A stretch of 64,000 nt of DNA from a virus (IMGVR_UViG_3300042398_001307:1-64000); one strand, 5' to 3'; shown: positions 25,514-32,790, counted from the first letter of the stretch. Numbers and translations: made by a program. The notes: generated from the sequence alone by a model not told the origin.

Positions 25514-26926
25514 TTAAACCGCGTATCGATCAACCATTACAGTTTTTAACATGATACCTTCTGGTGTGAAGTCACTCATGTCTGCCGCCAATAATGCTTT
25601 AACAATAGCTGGGCTGAAGCCAGAAACCATAGCTGCACCTGATTTGTCAGATTTAACTGGTACATTGTCAGATGAATTAATGTTCCAGAACACAATTTGT
25701 GGAACAGTGTAACCTGCTGCCGCATATTTGCGTTCAATCATTTGAATTGCACTATCATCGTAATGACTGCAGCAATTAAATTGCATGTCAGACATTATCA
25801 ACAACATTTCTGGCATTTCAGCTTGTGGAACATCAAACTTAGTTGCTACATCTAAAATTAAATCAAATGCAGCGTGTAAGTTGGTACTCATACCCCATGC
25901 AGATTTAACCATTTGAGTTGCTTTTTCTACAACGTTGCCGCGTAATGTCAACAATTCTGGTTTTTCATTAAACGTGATAAAAGTATCTTTAAATTTACCA
26001 GTGTTTTTATCAGCTAAGTATAAACCTAGTGATACTGCAACATCCATGCAAGTTACCTCTGATTTAGAAGTATGCCCACCTGCACGACAGGACATTGAGC
26101 CACTAACATCAACCAATGGTAAGATATTAGCATCACCAACAAAGTTTGGTAAAGCATCCCATTGTGCAACGATATGATCTTTTTCAGTTCTATCGAAGCC
26201 ATAGCTACCAACACCTTTAAGAACATCGTATGGGAATACTGCACCAGCATTTACTTTCACACCAGCTTCACCTTTTACCAAAGCTTGAACATATTCGGCA
26301 AACTTTGGAGTATGGCGGTTAAATGCTTTTTTATAGCGAGAACTTGCCAATGATGGCACATGGTTAAAGTTAATGTTATCCCAGTCATTCGCACACATTT
26401 GAGTTTCAACAACAGAAGTTAAAGAAACTAAAGTTTTACGGTATTGTTTTGGACTCCAACCTAAAAACTTACGAAATTCAACTGCTACATCCCCTTTACG
26501 AGGTGTCCATTTAGCAGCTAACCCGTTGCCATCAGTCAGTGCATTTTTCAACATTGTGAAAGCTTCAGTTTTCATTTCTTGAGTTTTGAACACAAAAATG
26601 TCATCCCAACGGCCCAATTCAGGCACTTTAGATAATAATACTTTTGCAGCATCGATATCAACAGTTTCTAAATGAGCTAAAATGTCTCTGAAAACTTTAC
26701 GTTCGCCAGAACCGCCGCGAGCATCACGTGCCCATAATGCAATACGCATTGCCAAGTCTTTATCTTCAACATATGCTGCTGTAAAAGCAGGAATAATGTC
26801 TTTACCACGGCTTGCACCGACATTGTAGAAAAAATCTACAGCTTTGTTAGTGGTTGATTTACGTGCTTTCATACCATTTGTGGTACGAGCTTCTTGATTT
26901 TCTACTGCTTCTACGAATGTAGTCAT
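25514..26926 (-). CDS. Ro60 / TROVE-domain RNA-binding protein (Rsr-like)
   Basis: 470 aa. N-terminal HEAT-repeat TROVE ring (residues about 15-260; 'RGKDIIPAFTAAYVED', 'DLAMRIALWARDARGGSGER', 'VPELGRWDD') and C-terminal von Willebrand A domain with an intact MIDAS motif 'LVDVSGSMS'. Family members bind misfolded RNAs in the ring hole and Y RNAs on the outside; in bacteria Y RNA can tether Ro60 to PNPase. Own promoter at 26993-27020 and own terminator. The first Y-RNA-like elements start 570 bp upstream. Confidence 0.93.
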   Translation of the reverse strand: MTTFVEAVENQEARTTNGMKARKSTTNKAVDFFYNVGASRGKDIIPAFTAAYVEDKDLAMRIALWARDARGGSGERKVFRDILAHLETVDIDAAKVLLSKVPELGRWDDIFVFKTQEMKTEAFTMLKNALTDGNGLAAKWTPRKGDVAVEFRKFLGWSPKQYRKTLVSLTSVVETQMCANDWDNINFNHVPSLASSRYKKAFNRHTPKFAEYVQALVKGEAGVKVNAGAVFPYDVLKGVGSYGFDRTEKDHIVAQWDALPNFVGDANILPLVDVSGSMSCRAGGHTSKSEVTCMDVAVSLGLYLADKNTGKFKDTFITFNEKPELLTLRGNVVEKATQMVKSAWGMSTNLHAAFDLILDVATKFDVPQAEMPEMLLIMSDMQFNCCSHYDDSAIQMIERKYAAAGYTVPQIVFWNINSSDNVPVKSDKSGAAMVSGFSPAIVKALLAADMSDFTPEGIMLKTVMVDRYAV

Positions 26927-26992
26927 TGTGTTATCTCCTATGTCAGGTTAGTGTGTTAATTTGGTTTGCTGTTTACTAAACTATAAGTGTGT

Positions 26993-27020
26993 ATTATAGC
27001 AGATTTAATTTGTTTGTCAA
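26993..27020 (-). promoter_or_regulatory. Sigma-70-type promoter of Ro60
   Basis: Minus strand TTGACA, 16-bp spacer, TATAAT, about 60 nt before the start codon. Confidence 0.8.
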
Positions 27021-27293
27021 GTTTTTTATTGAAGCTGCAACCATGTCTTTAATATAATCATCGTAATCATCTGGGTGAACATATTCATCCCGTCCATCAA
27101 CAGTCATCCAGTATCGATAATCATCCAACGGAAATACGCATGTTTCTTGAAGTTCATGGGCATAAATTGTTGTAGCATTGCTGAGGACTGCCCCTAATTC
27201 ATATTCATCATTCATATTCAATCTCAATATAAATATCATGTCATATGGTCTCTTAGGTCTTACTACTGCGAATTCAGTATATTTTGGGATCAT
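26994..27293 (-). CDS. Hypothetical protein
   Basis: 99 aa from ATG 27293, in ATGA overlap with the next gene upstream. Acidic central region 'DGRDEYVHPDDYDDY'. The Ro60 promoter lies within its last codons. Not recognised. Confidence 0.45.
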   Translation of the reverse strand: MIPKYTEFAVVRPKRPYDMIFILRLNMNDEYELGAVLSNATTIYAHELQETCVFPLDDYRYWMTVDGRDEYVHPDDYDDYIKDMVAASIKNLTNKLNLL

Positions 27294-27478
27294 AAATTTA
27301 ATAAAAACCAAGTTGCATGTGCGTCATCGTTAAAAGTTATTTGATACTTATCAATAATTTTAGATTTCTTACCTTTGTATACTTCTTTAACATAAGAATA
27401 TGAAGAATAATAACCACACTCAGTTGCTTTTTCAATCAACAAAAAATTTTGGTCAAGTGTAATAGTAATAGTTTTCAT
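27290..27478 (-). CDS. Small hypothetical protein
   Basis: 62 aa from ATG 27478 (MKTITITLDQNFLLIEKATE). The longer frame to 27544 enters a structured RNA element and is not credible. Not recognised. Confidence 0.45.
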   Translation of the reverse strand: MKTITITLDQNFLLIEKATECGYYSSYSYVKEVYKGKKSKIIDKYQITFNDDAHATWFLLNL

Positions 27479-27497
27479 AGTAATTATCAAGTTAAAC

Positions 27498-27712
27498 AGG
27501 ATGGCCGGAAGGATGTATTTTATTTTCTGGTTGTCATCTACCACTTGGGGACTTGATCCACAACCCTATCTGATTTAGTCTAATCAGCAAACATTCATTT
27601 TCTAATGACAATATCTATCTTTCGCGTTAGAAGCTATCTAGATTTCTTCTAGAAATATCCGATTGATGTAAACATCACCGGAGAATAGGTTGTAATATGC
27701 AGAAACCATCCT
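27498..27712 (-). ncRNA. Y-RNA-like element 1 (long form)
   Basis: Closing stem AGGATGG/CCATCCT, 215 nt, followed by GTT as in other members. The box after the stem is TTTCTGCA, a weaker match to the CAGCA consensus. Inside are several hairpins and a T-arm-like GTGG-ATCAAGT-CCCC. First of three tandem elements between Ro60 and groES; the longest and least typical. Confidence 0.5.
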
Positions 27713-27723
27713 AAAAAAGTAAC

Positions 27724-27829
27724 AGGCTAGTGTTTGTTGAAGGTTTATACTGGCTCTTCCTTCCAGTTCGACTAGCAGTATGTTCGCCAGTCCATCCATT
27801 ATAATAAATTGGATTGCTGTATCTAGCCT
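27724..27829 (-). ncRNA. Y-RNA-like element 2
   Basis: AGGCTAG + ATACAGCA ... CTAGCCT: matches the family signature. Inner stem ACTGGC/GCCAGT. An apparent 79-codon ORF across elements 1-3 is not credible as a gene because it follows the element structure. Confidence 0.6.
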
Positions 27830-27839
27830 AAATATTAGC

Positions 27840-27930
27840 GGAATAGGGGTTGCCATTTGTTTCGCTTCTAATAGCAAAGAAGTGTTTCTGGAGCGGGTAT
27901 TAGCCGCGAAATTGTTGCTGTATCTATTCC
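27840..27930 (-). ncRNA. Y-RNA-like element 3
   Basis: GGAATAG + ATACAGCA ... CTATTCC, 91 nt. Contains GCGG/CCGC and CTTCT/AGAAG hairpins, the latter with a TTGCTATT loop resembling a Ser(GCT) anticodon loop. Confidence 0.55.
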
Positions 27931-27938
27931 CAAATTTG

Positions 27939-28226
27939 TTATTCTAAGATACCAATGATATCGTGTTCATGCATTACAATATAATCAATACCGTCTACTT
28001 TAATTTCAATACCAGTGCCTTTTGCATATAACACGGTATCACCAACTTTGACGAGCATAGGTCTTGTTTGACCATTATCAAGTTGTTTTCCATCACCAAC
28101 TGCAAAAACTTTACCGGTTACTGATTTTTCAGTAACATCACTAGCAATTATTAATCCAGATGCAGTAGTTTTCTTGTCAGTGTTTTTTTCAACCATAACT
28201 CTATCATTTAACACTTGTAAAGTCAT
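27939..28226 (-). CDS. groES: Co-chaperonin GroES
   Basis: 95 aa, full length. 'LNDRVMVEK', mobile-loop region and 'VLYAKGTGIEIKVDGIDYIVMHEHDIIGIL' are standard Cpn10. It caps GroEL; the phage GroEL is far away at 58.5 kb, not in an operon. Overlaps the parvulin gene end by one base. Confidence 0.95.
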   Translation of the reverse strand: MTLQVLNDRVMVEKNTDKKTTASGLIIASDVTEKSVTGKVFAVGDGKQLDNGQTRPMLVKVGDTVLYAKGTGIEIKVDGIDYIVMHEHDIIGILE

Positions 28227-28498
28227 TATTCAGTCCTATTGATAATATGATACCCAAATTGTGTTTGTACTGGTTCACTTAGATCACCAATTGCTAATCC
28301 AAATGAAACATCTTCAAATGGTTGAACCATTTGGCCACGGCGAAATGATCCAAGATCACCACCATTTTTTCCACTAGGGCATTTACTATGCGATCTTGCT
28401 AGTAATTCAAAATCCTCGCCTTCATTGATTTGTTTAATCAAATTTTGTGCTTCATCTAGTGATCCTACTAAAATATGTCTTGCTCTTACTGTTGTCAT
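28226..28498 (-). CDS. Parvulin-type peptidyl-prolyl isomerase
   Basis: 90 aa, a single rotamase domain: 'RARHILVGSLDEAQNLIKQI', 'SKCPSGKNGGDLG', 'GQMVQPFEDVSF', 'VQTQFGYHII'. Cytoplasmic PpiC-like size with no signal peptide. Works with GroES downstream in folding. Confidence 0.93.
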   Translation of the reverse strand: MTTVRARHILVGSLDEAQNLIKQINEGEDFELLARSHSKCPSGKNGGDLGSFRRGQMVQPFEDVSFGLAIGDLSEPVQTQFGYHIINRTE

Positions 28499-28524
28499 AC
28501 ATTCCTTTATTGTTAAATCAAAAC

Positions 28525-28634
28525 AGGATACGTGTTTTTAGCCTGGCGCTCTCCCATCTGAGCTACATTTCTATTGAAATGGTAGGACTTGAACCTACGA
28601 CATCTAGGGTATATAAACTTGCTGAATGTATCCT
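28525..28634 (-). ncRNA. Y-RNA-like element 4 (permuted tRNA mimic)
   Basis: AGGATAC + ATTCAGCA ... GTATCCT. Inside, a tRNA 3' half (T-arm GTAGG-TTCAAGT-CCTAC, then CATTTC) precedes, across a 4-nt loop AATA, a 5' half (GAAATG, TA, D-arm GCTC...GAGC). The acceptor is therefore a closed hairpin and the tRNA order is circularly permuted; CCAGG/CCTAG can form the base of an anticodon-like stem. Confidence 0.8.
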
Positions 28635-28644
28635 AAAAATTAGC

Positions 28645-28742
28645 AGGGTCACTGTATTATACTGGCATACAACCATTATACTTCTAGACGGAATCGAACC
28701 GTTCCACCAGTTTGGCTTAATATAAAATGCTGAACTGACCCT
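28645..28742 (-). ncRNA. Y-RNA-like element 5 (permuted, Gly-like)
   Basis: AGGGTCA + GTTCAGCA ... TGACCCT. T-arm ACGG-TTCGATT-CCGT precedes D-arm GTATAATGGTTGTAT. CCAGT/ACTGG forms an anticodon-type stem opened in the loop, with GCCAA still next to ACTGG as in tRNA-Gly(GCC). The acceptor part is mostly lost. Confidence 0.75.
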
Positions 28743-28747
28743 AAATT

Positions 28748-28822
28748 TGGAAGCGGGAGTTGGATTTGAACCAACGACCTCTGGGTTATGAGCCCAGCCA
28801 TCTACCACTGATATACCCCGCG
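28748..28822 (-). tRNA. Initiator-like tRNA-fMet (CAT), copy 1
   Basis: CAT anticodon on a stem with three G:C pairs (GGGCTCATAACCC) and a mismatched first acceptor pair (C1 x T72), both hallmarks of bacterial initiator tRNA. T-arm GTTGG-TTCAAAT-CCAAC; CCA encoded. Confidence 0.9.
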
Positions 28823-28911
28823 ATAATTCTTGTTATAACTGATACTATAGTAGATGTATATTTGATCTATGATCGCTATTATTATATGTAATAGCATCAG
28901 TTATTTTTAGT

Positions 28912-28940
28912 AGTATACTTGATAATATTTTAGTTGTCAA
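28912..28940 (-). promoter_or_regulatory. Sigma-70-type promoter
   Basis: Minus strand TTGACA, 17-bp spacer, TATACT between element 6 and tRNA-fMet; drives the fMet and Y-like elements 4-5. Confidence 0.75.
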
Positions 28941-28951
28941 GTATTTAAAAC

Positions 28952-29003
28952 AGGCTCATTTTTTCTTGTTTGCAATAAGATTATGTTATGCTGAATTGAG
29001 CCT
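28952..29003 (-). ncRNA. Y-RNA-like element 6 (short, Cys-type anticodon hairpin)
   Basis: AGGCTCA + ATTCAGCA ... TGAGCCT, 52 nt. The only inner hairpin is TCTTA-TTGCAAA-CAAGA: a 7-nt loop with U33, GCA at 34-36 and A37, like a tRNA-Cys anticodon arm. Confidence 0.75.
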
Positions 29004-29009
29004 AAAATT

Positions 29010-29083
29010 TGGAGCGGACTACGAGATTCGAACTCGTTTAGCTAGCTTGGAAGGCTAGAGCACAACCCATATGCCAAGTCCGC
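29010..29083 (-). tRNA. tRNA-Gly (TCC)
   Basis: Acceptor GCGGACT/AGTCCGC, anticodon stem CTAGC/GCTAG with loop CT-TCC-AA, T-arm with TTCGAAT, CCA encoded. Confidence 0.95.
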
Positions 29084-29093
29084 AATGTTTAAC

Positions 29094-29146
29094 AGGATAC
29101 GTTTTATTTCACCAATTGAAAGTTTTGTATTTGCTGAATGTATCCT
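29094..29146 (-). ncRNA. Y-RNA-like element 7 (short)
   Basis: AGGATAC + ATTCAGCA ... GTATCCT, 53 nt. Inner hairpin TTTCA-ATTGG-TGAAA; unlike the other short members its loop does not fit a U33 anticodon loop cleanly. Confidence 0.7.
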
Positions 29147-29152
29147 AAAACT

Positions 29153-29228
<76 letters not shown>

Positions 29229-29236
29229 ATTATTCT

Positions 29237-29377
29237 TTAAACTTTGTGTTTAGTGCCACACACTGTACAAGTGGCGTTAACTTTTTTGAAATCAAGGTTC
29301 ATTACTCGCATACCTTTTCCGTATGTTTTGTCTTGAAATTCATGATTACAATTGCATTTCTTTACTTCTACAGCCAT
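29237..29377 (-). CDS. 46-aa zinc-ribbon protein
   Basis: MAVEVKKCNCNHEFQDKTYG ... CTVCGTKHKV: two Cys pairs, CxC and CxxC. TAATG overlap with the 59-aa gene upstream. Resembles small phage zinc proteins; function unknown. Confidence 0.6.
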   Translation of the reverse strand: MAVEVKKCNCNHEFQDKTYGKGMRVMNLDFKKVNATCTVCGTKHKV

Positions 29378-29556
29378 TAGGCACCTCTTTTAATAAGAAT
29401 GTTAATACGATTTTGATATTTACGTTTATCACGTGGTCTAACAGTTTTTTCAACTAGTTCTTGTAATTTAGCTAAACTAAAATTACCAATTCTAACTCTA
29501 CCATTTTTAGTTTGATTAGGGTTAGCTTTTCTGTTTCCTTTACTAATAGTTGCCAT
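29377..29556 (-). CDS. 59-aa basic protein
   Basis: MATISKGNRKANPNQTKNGR ... RDKRKYQNRINILIKRGA: strongly basic, likely RNA- or DNA-binding. First gene after a consensus promoter at 29568-29596 inside the tRNA array. Confidence 0.6.
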   Translation of the reverse strand: MATISKGNRKANPNQTKNGRVRIGNFSLAKLQELVEKTVRPRDKRKYQNRINILIKRGA

Positions 29557-29567
29557 TTGATGTCCTT

Positions 29568-29596
29568 ATTATACTATTACTTATTGTTGCTGTCAA
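29568..29596 (-). promoter_or_regulatory. Sigma-70-type promoter
   Basis: Minus strand TTGACA, 17-bp spacer, TATAAT; start codon of the basic 59-aa protein about 5-10 nt after the expected start site, so the leader is very short. Confidence 0.8.
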
Positions 29597-29858
29597 GTGT
29601 TTTTATATTTTCTTCGATAAATTTAATTGCTTCATCGACTGGTAATTCACCCACTTCTACATGAAATACATTTCTGTCTTGTGCATGAGCACCATGTGAA
29701 TTAAATGCTACCTTTGGCAATTCTTTATCGTTGGTTGTACCTAACACTTCTTCAACAACTTCCTTTTTCTTACCGAAAATTGCATCCCAGTTATCTGCAA
29801 ACTTCTGCCTGTTAACTGGTCTAGCTGCACTTCCTTTGCCGCCATGCCATCCTGCCAT
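29577..29858 (-). CDS. Small phage hypothetical protein
   Basis: 93 aa. 'MAGWHGGKGSAARPVNRQKFADNWDAIFGKKK' is a common opening of small phage proteins of unknown function. Ends over the promoter of the next gene. Confidence 0.55.
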   Translation of the reverse strand: MAGWHGGKGSAARPVNRQKFADNWDAIFGKKKEVVEEVLGTTNDKELPKVAFNSHGAHAQDRNVFHVEVGELPVDEAIKFIEENIKTLDSNNK

Positions 29859-29868
29859 TGTATCTCCG

Positions 29869-30048
29869 TTACATTTTTGTTGCCAATATAGTTTTGGCTA
29901 ATTCTTTTGTTGCGATTAAATCATTCTGACTAAATGAACTTTTAATCTTTTCTGAAAATTCAATTCTTTCTTCTATTGTCATTAATCTATAAATTATTTT
30001 TATCAATTCATAATCAAATTCAGTTGGTTCTTCTAAATTTTCAAACAT
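29869..30048 (-). CDS. 59-aa hypothetical protein
   Basis: MFENLEEPTEFDYELIKIIY ... ATKELAKTILATKM, helical. 10 bp upstream of the 93-aa gene. Not recognised. Confidence 0.45.
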   Translation of the reverse strand: MFENLEEPTEFDYELIKIIYRLMTIEERIEFSEKIKSSFSQNDLIATKELAKTILATKM

Positions 30049-30070
30049 AATAATTATCTAGTCAGTGTGT

Positions 30071-30403
30071 TTAAATTTCAGGTTGAGTTTTTATAAATCG
30101 ATCAATATTTTGAATCATCAATTGTTTCAACCTAACTTTATCATATTCAGGTTCTTTTAAACATTCTGGAAGTGTTAGCCTGAATAAAGTTTCTTTTTCT
30201 TCATCATATATGGATAATGCCCATATCTGTGTTCCACAGAATCCACTAGCAGCTAATAATATCATTTGCCACCCATCACCTTTAATAAAACTATGGGTGC
30301 GTTGCAATCGTGGTCCAACATTTGTTTTCAGAAAATCAAAAGTATTAGCTAATCTATTTTGATAATCTTCACCATAAGAATTGTTTCCGTGTATTACTAG
30401 CAT
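30071..30403 (-). CDS. Hypothetical protein
   Basis: 110 aa from ATG 30403 (MLVIHGNNSYGEDYQNRLAN). A longer frame would start inside tRNA-Ala and is rejected. Not recognised. Confidence 0.5.
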   Translation of the reverse strand: MLVIHGNNSYGEDYQNRLANTFDFLKTNVGPRLQRTHSFIKGDGWQMILLAASGFCGTQIWALSIYDEEKETLFRLTLPECLKEPEYDKVRLKQLMIQNIDRFIKTQPEI

Positions 30404-30423
30404 TTGTGCCTCTGTGTTAAAAT

Positions 30424-30497
30424 TGGTGGAGACTAGGAGAGTTGAACTCCTGATAACGCCGTGCAAGGGCGTGGTTATACCATTTAACTAAATCCCC
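30424..30497 (-). tRNA. tRNA-Ala (TGC)
   Basis: Acceptor GGGGATT/AGTCTCC has the G3.U70 pair that identifies tRNA-Ala; anticodon arm ACGCC-CTTGCAC-GGCGT; CCA encoded. Confidence 0.95.
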
Positions 30498-30500
30498 GGT

Positions 30501-31154
30501 TTATTTTAATTTTCGTCCCTTAACCCATCCTTCTGGTATTGGACTATTCTTTTGTATCTTTATATTTTTGTTAAGTTCTGCATTATGAATCCACATAGTT
30601 CCGTATTGAGAATTCTTTTCACCTGATTGTGAAATTGAACTTAACATACCTATTTTTCTCTTTGCTTCATCTGAATGAGTTTTACCAAAAAAAGTGCCTG
30701 GTTTATTGCTATACTCTTTCTTTTTTATATCACTAATGGTTTTAGAGTATTGTTGTTTGAATTCGTTATCTTCACGCAACTTTTTATGAAATGCATCAGA
30801 AGCTTTTTTCAGTGATGATAAAACTCTTGGATTATTTTTCCTACAATATCTATTGAAGCCAGATGAATTTACATAATCGAACCCACCATGACCACCTTCT
30901 TTAATATTATACGTATCATTCCTACGGATAAAATCTTCTGTAACTAATTCTCTCTCCAATTCATACATTTGGTCTGAATTGTCAAATACTTGTAAAATGT
31001 CTTTTGTAAAATTATCAATACCATACTTACCAATAGCATGTTTAATGTATTTTCCAGAACCCATATAACCATCATTTATATCTTTGGTTTTGTGAACACC
31101 AATATAAATTTTACCATTTGTATTGTTTGTTATTTTATAAACTATATATTTCAT
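30501..31154 (-). CDS. GIY-YIG homing endonuclease
   Basis: 217 aa from ATG 31154 (MKYIVYKITNNTNGKIYIGV; ATG 31169 also possible). GIY-YIG domain at the N-terminus with 'YMGSGKYIKHAIGKYGIDNF', NUMOD-like region (TFFGKTHSDEAKRKIGML). Close paralogue of the endonuclease at 32885. The upstream leader has an 8-bp hairpin AAGTTCGA/TCGAACTT around GGTAAG that may hide its ribosome site. Confidence 0.9.
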   Translation of the reverse strand: MKYIVYKITNNTNGKIYIGVHKTKDINDGYMGSGKYIKHAIGKYGIDNFTKDILQVFDNSDQMYELERELVTEDFIRRNDTYNIKEGGHGGFDYVNSSGFNRYCRKNNPRVLSSLKKASDAFHKKLREDNEFKQQYSKTISDIKKKEYSNKPGTFFGKTHSDEAKRKIGMLSSISQSGEKNSQYGTMWIHNAELNKNIKIQKNSPIPEGWVKGRKLK

Positions 31155-31206
31155 AGTATTATTTAGCAAAGTTCGAGACTTACCTTCGAACTTAAAATAC
31201 TATTTG

Positions 31207-31292
31207 CTCCACCCGCGCGACTCGAACACGCATACGGTTTCCCGATTACAACTGATTAACAGTCAGTCCTCTTACCATTAGAGTAGGGTGGA
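31207..31292 (-). tRNA. tRNA-Asn (GTT), atypical, with extended outer stem
   Basis: Anticodon arm ACTGA-CTGTTAA-TCAGT; D-stem CTC/GAG; long variable arm with CGG-GAAA-CCG; T-arm GCGTG-TTCGAGT-CGCGC. The acceptor continues outward into a perfect 17-bp stem (31198-31214 with 31286-31302). No CCA encoded. The long variable arm is not normal for Asn, so identity is uncertain. Confidence 0.6.
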
Positions 31293-31302
31293 GCAAATAG
31301 TA

Positions 31303-31425
31303 CTTATAATAGTTTAGTATCAAGAGTGAGTTGTACCAAGATACCGGTCATTCAAAATATTGTTATACAATATCTAAATCTCGCACCGCATGTTATTGTA
31401 AACTATCTTTTATTTATATTTTATC
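31303..31425 (-). other. Structured spacer, possible decayed tRNA
   Basis: ATAGTTTA/TAAACTAT outer stem and ATATTGT/ACAATAT inner hairpin on the minus strand, without a recognisable T-arm. No gene seen. Confidence 0.3.
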
Positions 31426-31487
31426 AGGATGCGTTTTAACATTTTCAATTTTTGAGATTGCTGTTTAAAGTTTGCTGAATGCATCCT
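31426..31487 (-). ncRNA. Y-RNA-like element 8 (short, Leu-type anticodon hairpin)
   Basis: AGGATGC + ATTCAGCA ... GCATCCT, 62 nt. Inner hairpin CAAT-CTCAAAA-ATTG: 7-nt loop with U33, CAA anticodon and A37, as in tRNA-Leu(CAA). Confidence 0.75.
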
Positions 31488-31497
31488 AAAACTTTAC

Positions 31498-31584
31498 AGG
31501 ATCTTTTATTTAGTGGACTTGAACCACTTAACTTACGAATATTAATCGTTTGTATTTTCCAAAGGAATATGCTGTAAAGATCCT
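31498..31584 (-). ncRNA. Y-RNA-like element 9 (anticodon-like hairpin + T-arm)
   Basis: AGGATCT + TTACAGCA ... AGATCCT, 87 nt. Contains ACGA-TTAATAT-TCGT and a full T-arm AGTGG-TTCAAGT-CCACT, with no D-arm or acceptor stem: a partial tRNA mimic. Confidence 0.75.
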
Positions 31585-31590
31585 AAATTT

Positions 31591-31679
31591 TGGCGGAAGA
31601 TGTGAGATTCGAACTCACGCAACCCTTTCGAGGTTGACGGTTTAGCAAACCGCTCCATTAACCACTCTGGCAACCTTCC
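31591..31679 (-). tRNA. tRNA-Ser (GCT)
   Basis: Acceptor GGAAGGT/ATCTTCC, anticodon arm CGGTT-TGCTAA-ACCG, long variable arm, T-arm GTGAG-TTCGAAT-CTCAC, CCA encoded. Confidence 0.95.
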
Positions 31680-31694
31680 TATTATTTTAAATTA

Positions 31695-31778
31695 TGGTAC
31701 GTCTGGGCAGATTCGAACTGCCAACTCCGAAGAGTATGGGTTTTAAGCCCACTATGTATTCCGTTCCATCACAGACGC
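31695..31778 (-). tRNA. tRNA-Leu (TAA)
   Basis: Acceptor GCGTCTG/CAGACGT, anticodon loop CT-TAA-AA on GTGGG/CCCAT, variable arm CTC-TTCG-GAG, CCA encoded. Confidence 0.93.
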
Positions 31779-31796
31779 ATTATATACTTTATTATC

Positions 31797-31874
31797 AGGT
31801 TAGTTGCTTACCTAAAGCTAATCGCATATAGCGACCGGAATCGAACCGACTGTTTATTTTGCTGTAGCTAACCT
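31797..31874 (-). ncRNA. Y-RNA-like element 10 (permuted, truncated acceptor, no anticodon arm)
   Basis: AGGTTAG + CTACAGCA ... CTAACCT, 78 nt. T-arm (GTCGG-TTCGATT-CCGGT), then a short acceptor hairpin TCGC-TATAT-GCGA, then D-arm TA-GCTT...AAGC, then only two bases to the closing stem. Cannot make a normal tRNA, so this is a mimic rather than a tRNA precursor. Confidence 0.82.
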
Positions 31875-31884
31875 AACATTTATC

Positions 31885-32017
31885 AGAATGCATTTTATTT
31901 TTCACCATCGCGTTTACCAGTTTCGCCACTTAAAACCAGGTTTTAAGGTAGGACTTGAACCTACAAATCAAAGATAACGGTTTCCTATTAATAAAATATA
32001 GTTGCTGTAAGCATTCT
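31885..32017 (-). ncRNA. Y-RNA-like element 11 (permuted, Leu-like)
   Basis: AGAATGC + TTACAGCA ... GCATTCT, 133 nt. T-arm GTAGG-TTCAAGT-CCTAC, acceptor CTTAAAAC-CTG-GTTTTAAG (8 bp, closed), then TGGCG...CGC D-arm of the Leu type. Longer leader consistent with a type II variable arm. Confidence 0.8.
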
Positions 32018-32023
32018 AAAACT

Positions 32024-32098
32024 TGGAGGCAGCGGGATGATTCGAACATCCGTCCTTTGGGTTATGAGCCCAACAATCTACCACTGATATACGCTGCG
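32024..32098 (-). tRNA. Initiator-like tRNA-fMet (CAT), copy 2
   Basis: GGGCTCATAACCC anticodon arm with three G:C pairs and a C1 x C72 mismatch, so it also has initiator features. Acceptor otherwise GCAGCG/CGCTGC; CCA encoded. Differs from copy 1 in acceptor and T-arm. Confidence 0.88.
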
Positions 32099-32114
32099 TT
32101 AATTCTTTGTGTAT

Positions 32115-32142
32115 ATTATACACGATTTTTTAATCTTGTCAA
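32115..32142 (-). promoter_or_regulatory. Sigma-70-type promoter
   Basis: Minus strand TTGACA, 16-bp spacer, TATAAT, 17 nt before tRNA-fMet copy 2. Confidence 0.82.
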
Positions 32143-32155
32143 GATTAATTTTAAC

Positions 32156-32277
32156 AGGATCCTTTTTTTACGTTGCTCTACCAAACTGAGCTAATCCCCG
32201 GTAGTTTTTCGGGGATGTTGGATTTGAACCAACGACCAACGGCTCCCAATGCAATTATTGTATGCTGAACGGATCCT
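32156..32277 (-). ncRNA. Y-RNA-like element 12 (permuted tRNA-Pro mimic)
   Basis: AGGATCC + GTTCAGCA ... GGATCCT, 122 nt. Order: anticodon part GC-ATTGGGA-GCCGT (TGG), T-arm GTTGG-TTCAAAT-CCAAC, acceptor ATCCCCG, loop AAAAACTAC, acceptor CGGGGAT, D-arm GCTC...GAGC, A, ACG. Joining ACG to GC would rebuild a perfect 5-bp anticodon stem. A normal tRNA-Pro(TGG) also exists at 39939. Confidence 0.88.
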
Positions 32278-32322
32278 AAAACTTTTAAAATTGTTAAAGA
32301 GCTTATTAACTAATATGTGTAC

Positions 32323-32350
32323 ATTATACACTAATTAAATTATATGTCAA
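32323..32350 (-). promoter_or_regulatory. Sigma-70-type promoter
   Basis: Minus strand TTGACA, 16-bp spacer, TATAAT, 46 nt before Y-like element 12. Confidence 0.82.
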
Positions 32351-32790
32351 GTATAATTTGCTTCCCATCCATCTTTTTCAGTAAAAAATCTTACTGCCTT
32401 GATATTTGGATATTCACCAGCATCAAACCAATGTTTTACATTAGCTGGGACACTGATTAAATCATTTGGTCCTACATCAAGTTCATAAAAAGTATCAGAT
32501 ACATTAAAAAAGAACTTTGCAGTACCATGAGTAAATAAACGCATTTCATAATCAGTGTGAAAATGCTCTTTTTTAAACTGCTCTCTTAATGATTGATAGT
32601 TGTTAGTTGAACTATCCAATACAATAGTATCATTGTAAGGAACATCATAATCATATTTTATTTGTTCTATAATGTTCTCATCGGGTGGAACATGGACATA
32701 TAATACATGAATATTATCTAATTGTCTAGCAATTTCTTCATATTCCACGTAAGTAGTAAAATCTTCTGTGTTATCATAAATTTTTAACAT
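32347..32790 (-). CDS. mtnD: Acireductone dioxygenase (methionine salvage)
   Basis: 147 aa cupin from ATG 32790. Metal ligands His76, His78, Glu82 and His120 (EHFHTDYEMR ... KHWFD) have exactly the 2-4-38 spacing of the family. 'AVRFFTEKDGWEANYT' is the conserved end. It oxidises acireductone, with Fe giving the methionine precursor or with Ni giving formate and CO. No other salvage gene is in the window, so it would join a host pathway or serve another role. Confidence 0.9.
   Translation of the reverse strand: MLKIYDNTEDFTTYVEYEEIARQLDNIHVLYVHVPPDENIIEQIKYDYDVPYNDTIVLDSSTNNYQSLREQFKKEHFHTDYEMRLFTHGTAKFFFNVSDTFYELDVGPNDLISVPANVKHWFDAGEYPNIKAVRFFTEKDGWEANYT

Noticed and set aside
25514-26926. 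VWA-domain chelatase or toxin subunit
   Set aside because: The N-terminal TROVE repeat ring identifies it as Ro60.
27638-27877. 79-codon minus-strand ORF
   Set aside because: It runs across three Y-RNA-like elements with paired closing stems, and has no ribosome site.
29094-29146. Pro(TGG) anticodon loop in element 7
   Set aside because: The best hairpin has a 5-nt loop, and the 7-nt alternative lacks U33.
30404-30466. Longer start for the gene at 30071
   Set aside because: The extra codons lie in tRNA-Ala; ATG 30403 is used. Similar extended starts were dropped for genes at 33902, 34865, 36312 and 37021.
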